Part shown: piece after piece, positions 60,916 through 64,000 of the stretch
Layout: every line of letters begins with the position of its first letter
How positions within the stretch are numbered: the stretch's first letter is position 1
Assembly: GCF_900104145.1 (NCBI RefSeq)
Contig: NZ_FNLB01000006.1
Span: forward strand, 951,001 to 1,015,000
Reading direction: 5' to 3'
DNA: 64,000 nt
Origin: Pseudovibrio sp. Tun.PSC04-5.I4
Lineage (GTDB): Bacteria > Pseudomonadota > Alphaproteobacteria > Rhizobiales > Stappiaceae
Notes under the pieces: model-generated
Seen by the model: only the letters and a program-made list of their open reading frames with translations
Database searches by the model: none
What the model was told of the DNA's origin: nothing
Made by a program: the position numbers and the translations under genes

Positions 60916-62856
60916 ATGACTGCAACAAAGAAAAAGCAGCAGGTGAATTCGCCACCTGTGTTGGATGCAGACGACAAAGGCCTGCTTCGTTCACTCAAAA
61001 CTCTTTGGGTATATATGTGGCCTGAGGCAAGGCCAGATCTGAGAAAACGCGTTATCTGGGCTCTCGCAGCATTGATAGTCGCAAAGATCATAACTGTTTT
61101 CGCGCCCTACCTTTATGCTTGGGCAACAGACGCTTTGACCGCAAATGGTGTTCTTCCGGATTGGTTGCCGCCAATTCTGGTCGCACCAATCATGTTGGTC
61201 GTGGCCTACAATGTAGCCCGCACAATGGCTGTTGGCTTTAACCAGATAAGAGATGCAATCTTTTCAAGCGTTGGTCTTCATGCTGTTCGAGAACTCGCTA
61301 ATCTCACATTTATGCATTTGCACGCGCTATCCTTGCGCTACCATCTCTCTCGCCGAACCGGTGGCTTAACACGTGTCATTGACCGCGGTGTGAAGGGTAT
61401 TGAAGGCATCGTACGATTTACTATCTTGAGCGGCATTCCAACAGTCGTGGAATTTGCGATGATGGCCGCCGTCATCTGGTTCCAGTTCGGCGTTTGGTAT
61501 GTTGTGGTGGTGGCACTAACAGTCTTCACATACGTGTATTACACGGTGGTTGCCTCGGATAAGCGTATTCAGATCCGCCGTGATATGAACAACGCTGACA
61601 ATGATGCAAACTCTAAAGCTGTCGATAGCCTTCTCAATTTTGAAACCGTGAAGTACTTCGGCAACGAAGACATGGAGCGCGGACGTTTTGACAAAGCCAT
61701 GCGCGGGTATGAGCGGGCCGCCATCAAAACATGGGTGACCCTGTCTTGGTTGAATTTTGGACAGGCTCTCATTCTTGGTGCCGGCGTGACAACCTGTATG
61801 GCTATGTCCGCAATGGCCATACAGCGCGGCGAGCAAAGCATTGGCGATTTCGTCATGATCAACGCGTTGCTGATGCAACTGTCTGTACCGTTGAACTTCA
61901 TTGGCTTCATCTACCGTGAAATTCGTCAGGGTATTGCTGATCTGGAGGCGATGTTCTCTGTACTTGCAGTGGAACCTGAAATTCAGGATGACCCTCTGGC
62001 TGAAAATCTGAAGGTGAAGGAAGCCACCATCCGCTTTGAGGATGTGTATTTTTATTATGACGAAGATCGCCCGATCCTCAAAGGTGTCAATTTCGAAGTT
62101 CCAGCTGGAAGCACACTCGCGATTGTTGGCCCATCTGGTGCTGGCAAGTCTACCATCTCGCGTCTGTTGTTCAGGTTTTATGATGTAACATCAGGCCGTA
62201 TCACCATTGATGGACGCGATGTTCGAGATGTCACACAGAAATCTCTTCGTAACAACATTGGCATGGTTCCGCAGGATACCGTTCTCTTTAATGACAATAT
62301 TGGCTACAACATTCGCTATGGCCGGGTTGGTGCCAGTGATGAAGAAGTGAGAGAAGCAGCAAAACTGGCTCAGATCGACAGTTTCATTGAAGCGCTACCC
62401 GGCGGCTACCAAAGTGAAGTTGGCGAGCGAGGTCTGAAACTCTCAGGCGGAGAAAAACAACGTGTCGCCATTGCGCGAACCATTTTGAAAAGCCCACCAA
62501 TTCTCATTTTAGATGAGGCAACCTCTGCTTTGGATACACATACAGAGCAGGAAATTCAGTCTGCGCTGGATCTGGTGTCCAAGGACCGAACCACATTGGT
62601 TATCGCACATAGGCTCTCAACGGTTGTGAATGCCGATCTGATCCTTGTGCTCAAAGCCGGGGAAGCTGTAGAGCAGGGCACTCATGCCGAATTGCTTGCT
62701 AAAAACGGCCTTTATGCATCCATGTGGAACCGTCAGCGCGAAGTCAGCGAAGCGGAAGCGCGTCTTGCTGAAATTCGTGAAAACGACGAAGGGTTCATCT
62801 CAAGGGGCAAAAGTGCTGAAGAAAGCGAAATCGAAGACCTAAACAAGAAAAAGTAG
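60916..62856 (+). CDS. Atm1-type ABC half-transporter
   Basis: A 646-residue membrane protein, one polypeptide of a homodimeric exporter. Six membrane helices cover about residues 45-345; ETVKYFGNEDMERGRF in the intracellular helix is the signature of the Atm1/HMT1 group. The ATPase half has Walker A GPSGAGKST, signature LSGGEKQRVAIART, Walker B ILILDEATSALDTHTEQEI and H-loop IAHRLST. Bacterial NaAtm1 exports glutathione-linked metals or conjugates, and gor is 20 kb upstream. The substrate here is inferred. Confidence 0.92.
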   Translation: MTATKKKQQVNSPPVLDADDKGLLRSLKTLWVYMWPEARPDLRKRVIWALAALIVAKIITVFAPYLYAWATDALTANGVLPDWLPPILVAPIMLVVAYNVARTMAVGFNQIRDAIFSSVGLHAVRELANLTFMHLHALSLRYHLSRRTGGLTRVIDRGVKGIEGIVRFTILSGIPTVVEFAMMAAVIWFQFGVWYVVVVALTVFTYVYYTVVASDKRIQIRRDMNNADNDANSKAVDSLLNFETVKYFGNEDMERGRFDKAMRGYERAAIKTWVTLSWLNFGQALILGAGVTTCMAMSAMAIQRGEQSIGDFVMINALLMQLSVPLNFIGFIYREIRQGIADLEAMFSVLAVEPEIQDDPLAENLKVKEATIRFEDVYFYYDEDRPILKGVNFEVPAGSTLAIVGPSGAGKSTISRLLFRFYDVTSGRITIDGRDVRDVTQKSLRNNIGMVPQDTVLFNDNIGYNIRYGRVGASDEEVREAAKLAQIDSFIEALPGGYQSEVGERGLKLSGGEKQRVAIARTILKSPPILILDEATSALDTHTEQEIQSALDLVSKDRTTLVIAHRLSTVVNADLILVLKAGEAVEQGTHAELLAKNGLYASMWNRQREVSEAEARLAEIRENDEGFISRGKSAEESEIEDLNKKK

Positions 62857-63013
62857 TGTGTTGAAGCCCGTGTAATGCGAGCAATCAGGGGAATCTCTGT
62901 TTAAACTCGTTACACTTGCTTGCGCTGATCTCTTTGAGTTGCTCTATGGGCAGAAATTTAACGTCTGAGGGGTTCAATAGCTGAATCCCTCAACTTTAAC
63001 AAAGGTGGTAAAG

Positions 63014-63715
63014 ATGTCTCTGGCGGACACGATTTCCAAGACGCTGGTTCCTATTCATAAAGAAGGTCACCCGTTTATTGCGATTGCCGCTGTGCTAACC
63101 ATCATTCTGGGATGGTTCTGGTCGCCTCTATTCTGGATCGGCCTGTTCCTCACAGGATGGACTTGCTACTTTTTCCGCGACCCGCAACGCGTAACGCCAG
63201 TTAAAGAGGGACTAATTGTTTCCCCAGCAGATGGAACCGTCTGTCTTATGGGCGCTGTTATTCCTCCGCGTGAGCTGGACCTTGGCGATCAGCCTATGAT
63301 GCGTGTGTGTATCTTTATGAACGTATTCAATTGCCATGTGAACCGGGCCCCTATGTCTGGGCAGATTACTCGCATGGCTTATAAGGCCGGTAAATTCCTC
63401 AATGCAGAGCTGGACAAAGCGAGTGAGCATAATGAACGCAACGGTCTGATCATCGAAAACGATACCGCTCGTATTGGTGTTGTGCAAATTGCAGGCCTCG
63501 TAGCACGCCGTATTGTTTGTTTCGTCAAAGAAGGCGAAAACATCTCAGCTGGTGATCGGTTTGGCCTTATTCGCTTTGGCTCCCGATTAGATGTATATCT
63601 GCCACTGGGAACCAAACCACAGGTCGCACTTGGCCAGACCATGATTGCTGGTGAAAGCATTCTGGCAAATTTAAAAGATGAAGAAGCAGGCGACGTCGTT
63701 GCCCGCGTTTCTTAA
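63014..63715 (+). CDS. psd: Phosphatidylserine decarboxylase
   Basis: Psd converts phosphatidylserine to phosphatidylethanolamine in the inner membrane. The 233-residue product is the short form, with two N-terminal membrane segments (about 23-50), YFFRDPQRVTP, VSPADGTV and the self-cleavage region IRFGSRLDVYLP with the Gly-Ser bond that gives the pyruvoyl group. ATG 63014 was chosen because AAAGGTGG lies 5 bases upstream; a GTG at 63005 is alternative. pssA follows 11 bases later. Confidence 0.96.
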   Translation: MSLADTISKTLVPIHKEGHPFIAIAAVLTIILGWFWSPLFWIGLFLTGWTCYFFRDPQRVTPVKEGLIVSPADGTVCLMGAVIPPRELDLGDQPMMRVCIFMNVFNCHVNRAPMSGQITRMAYKAGKFLNAELDKASEHNERNGLIIENDTARIGVVQIAGLVARRIVCFVKEGENISAGDRFGLIRFGSRLDVYLPLGTKPQVALGQTMIAGESILANLKDEEAGDVVARVS

Positions 63716-63726
63716 GGTAGTATAGC

Positions 63727-64000
63727 GTGTCTAATCCATTTCCTCCCTATGAACCGGGCGGTCAATCTGAGAATGAGAAAAAGGGGACCATGCGAAAGCG
63801 TATACCTCTTCGCATTGTCTTGCCGAATGTTGTCACCTTGCTGGCATTGTGTTCAGGGCTAACTGCAATCCGTATGGCCATGGAGGATCGGTGGGATCTG
63901 GCAATCGCTGCGATTTTTCTGGCAGCCATTTTGGACGCCTTAGATGGCCGTGTCGCTCGCATGCTCAAAGGAACATCAAAGTTTGGCGCGGAATTGGATT
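63727..64000 (+). CDS. pssA: Phosphatidylserine synthase, 5' part
   Basis: The right edge cuts this gene after 91 complete codons. It makes phosphatidylserine from CDP-diacylglycerol and serine. The CDP-alcohol phosphotransferase motif is visible: DALDGRVARMLKGTSKFGAELD (residues about 70-91), with the Asp residues of the D-x2-DG-x2-AR pattern, and a first membrane segment LPNVVTLLALCSGLTAIRMA before it. The start is GTG with AAGG at about 9 bases upstream. psd and pssA form the usual two-gene pair. Confidence 0.95.
   Translation, partial: MSNPFPPYEPGGQSENEKKGTMRKRIPLRIVLPNVVTLLALCSGLTAIRMAMEDRWDLAIAAIFLAAILDALDGRVARMLKGTSKFGAELD

Overview
The window looks like chromosomal DNA of a motile, Gram-negative alphaproteobacterium of the Rhizobiales (Hyphomicrobiales) type. 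The main evidence is a flagellar cluster with genes typical of that order (motE, motC, motD, flaF, flbT, and a flgE-flgK-flgL-flaF-flbT-flgD-fliQ order), a class II DAHP synthase, and an NaAtm1-type half-transporter. A moderate-GC marine member of the Stappiaceae such as Pseudovibrio would fit, but that is inference from gene content, not from a search.

Region 1 (1-24.7 kb) is one long flagellar block, all on the + strand. It encodes the distal rod (flgG, partial), P and L rings (flgA, flgI, flgH), stator and its periplasmic partners (motE, motB, motC), fliL, export gate (fliP, fliQ, fliR, flhA), flagellin, MS ring (fliF), a FliH-like protein, hook-length control (motD/fliK), a muralytic enzyme, hook and hook-filament junction (flgE, flgK, flgL), the flagellin regulators flaF and flbT, hook cap flgD, a rod-binding FlgJ-like protein and a FlgN-like chaperone candidate. 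Four genes in the block (at 6339, 22427, 23849 and 24360) were not recognised by family and are candidate accessory flagellar factors. A strong terminator closes the block.

Region 2 (24.7-34.7 kb) carries a GntR/FCD regulator, slyX, a MerR-type regulator and a dipeptide ABC system in the order dppA-dppBCDF-dppA'. The two binding-protein genes are close paralogs flanking the membrane and ATPase genes. The second is interrupted by one in-frame amber codon, with everything downstream intact. Inverted ACCTA/TAGGT elements lie upstream of both merR and the first dppA.

Region 3 (34.7-64 kb) is mostly housekeeping: a stand-alone TrpB-like enzyme, tRNA-Val, two MFS transporters, phosphoglycolate phosphatase, rpiA, glutathione reductase, a gamma-glutamylcyclotransferase-fold protein, DAHP synthase, a single-domain response regulator, NAD synthetase, a glutamyl-tRNA synthetase paralog, cysS, creA, an L,D-transpeptidase, citramalate synthase, a RarD-type permease, a LOG-family protein, a LysM protein, an Atm1-type exporter, and the start of phosphatidylethanolamine synthesis (psd, pssA, the latter cut by the window end). 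No CRISPR array, insertion sequence, integrase or prophage gene was seen.

I found no clear new multi-gene system. The best leads are the amber-interrupted dppA paralog, the shared operator-like boxes at merR/dppA, a 31-residue membrane ORF absent from longer-ORF listings, the unassigned genes in the flagellar block, and nested dyads upstream of the DAHP synthase and citramalate synthase genes.
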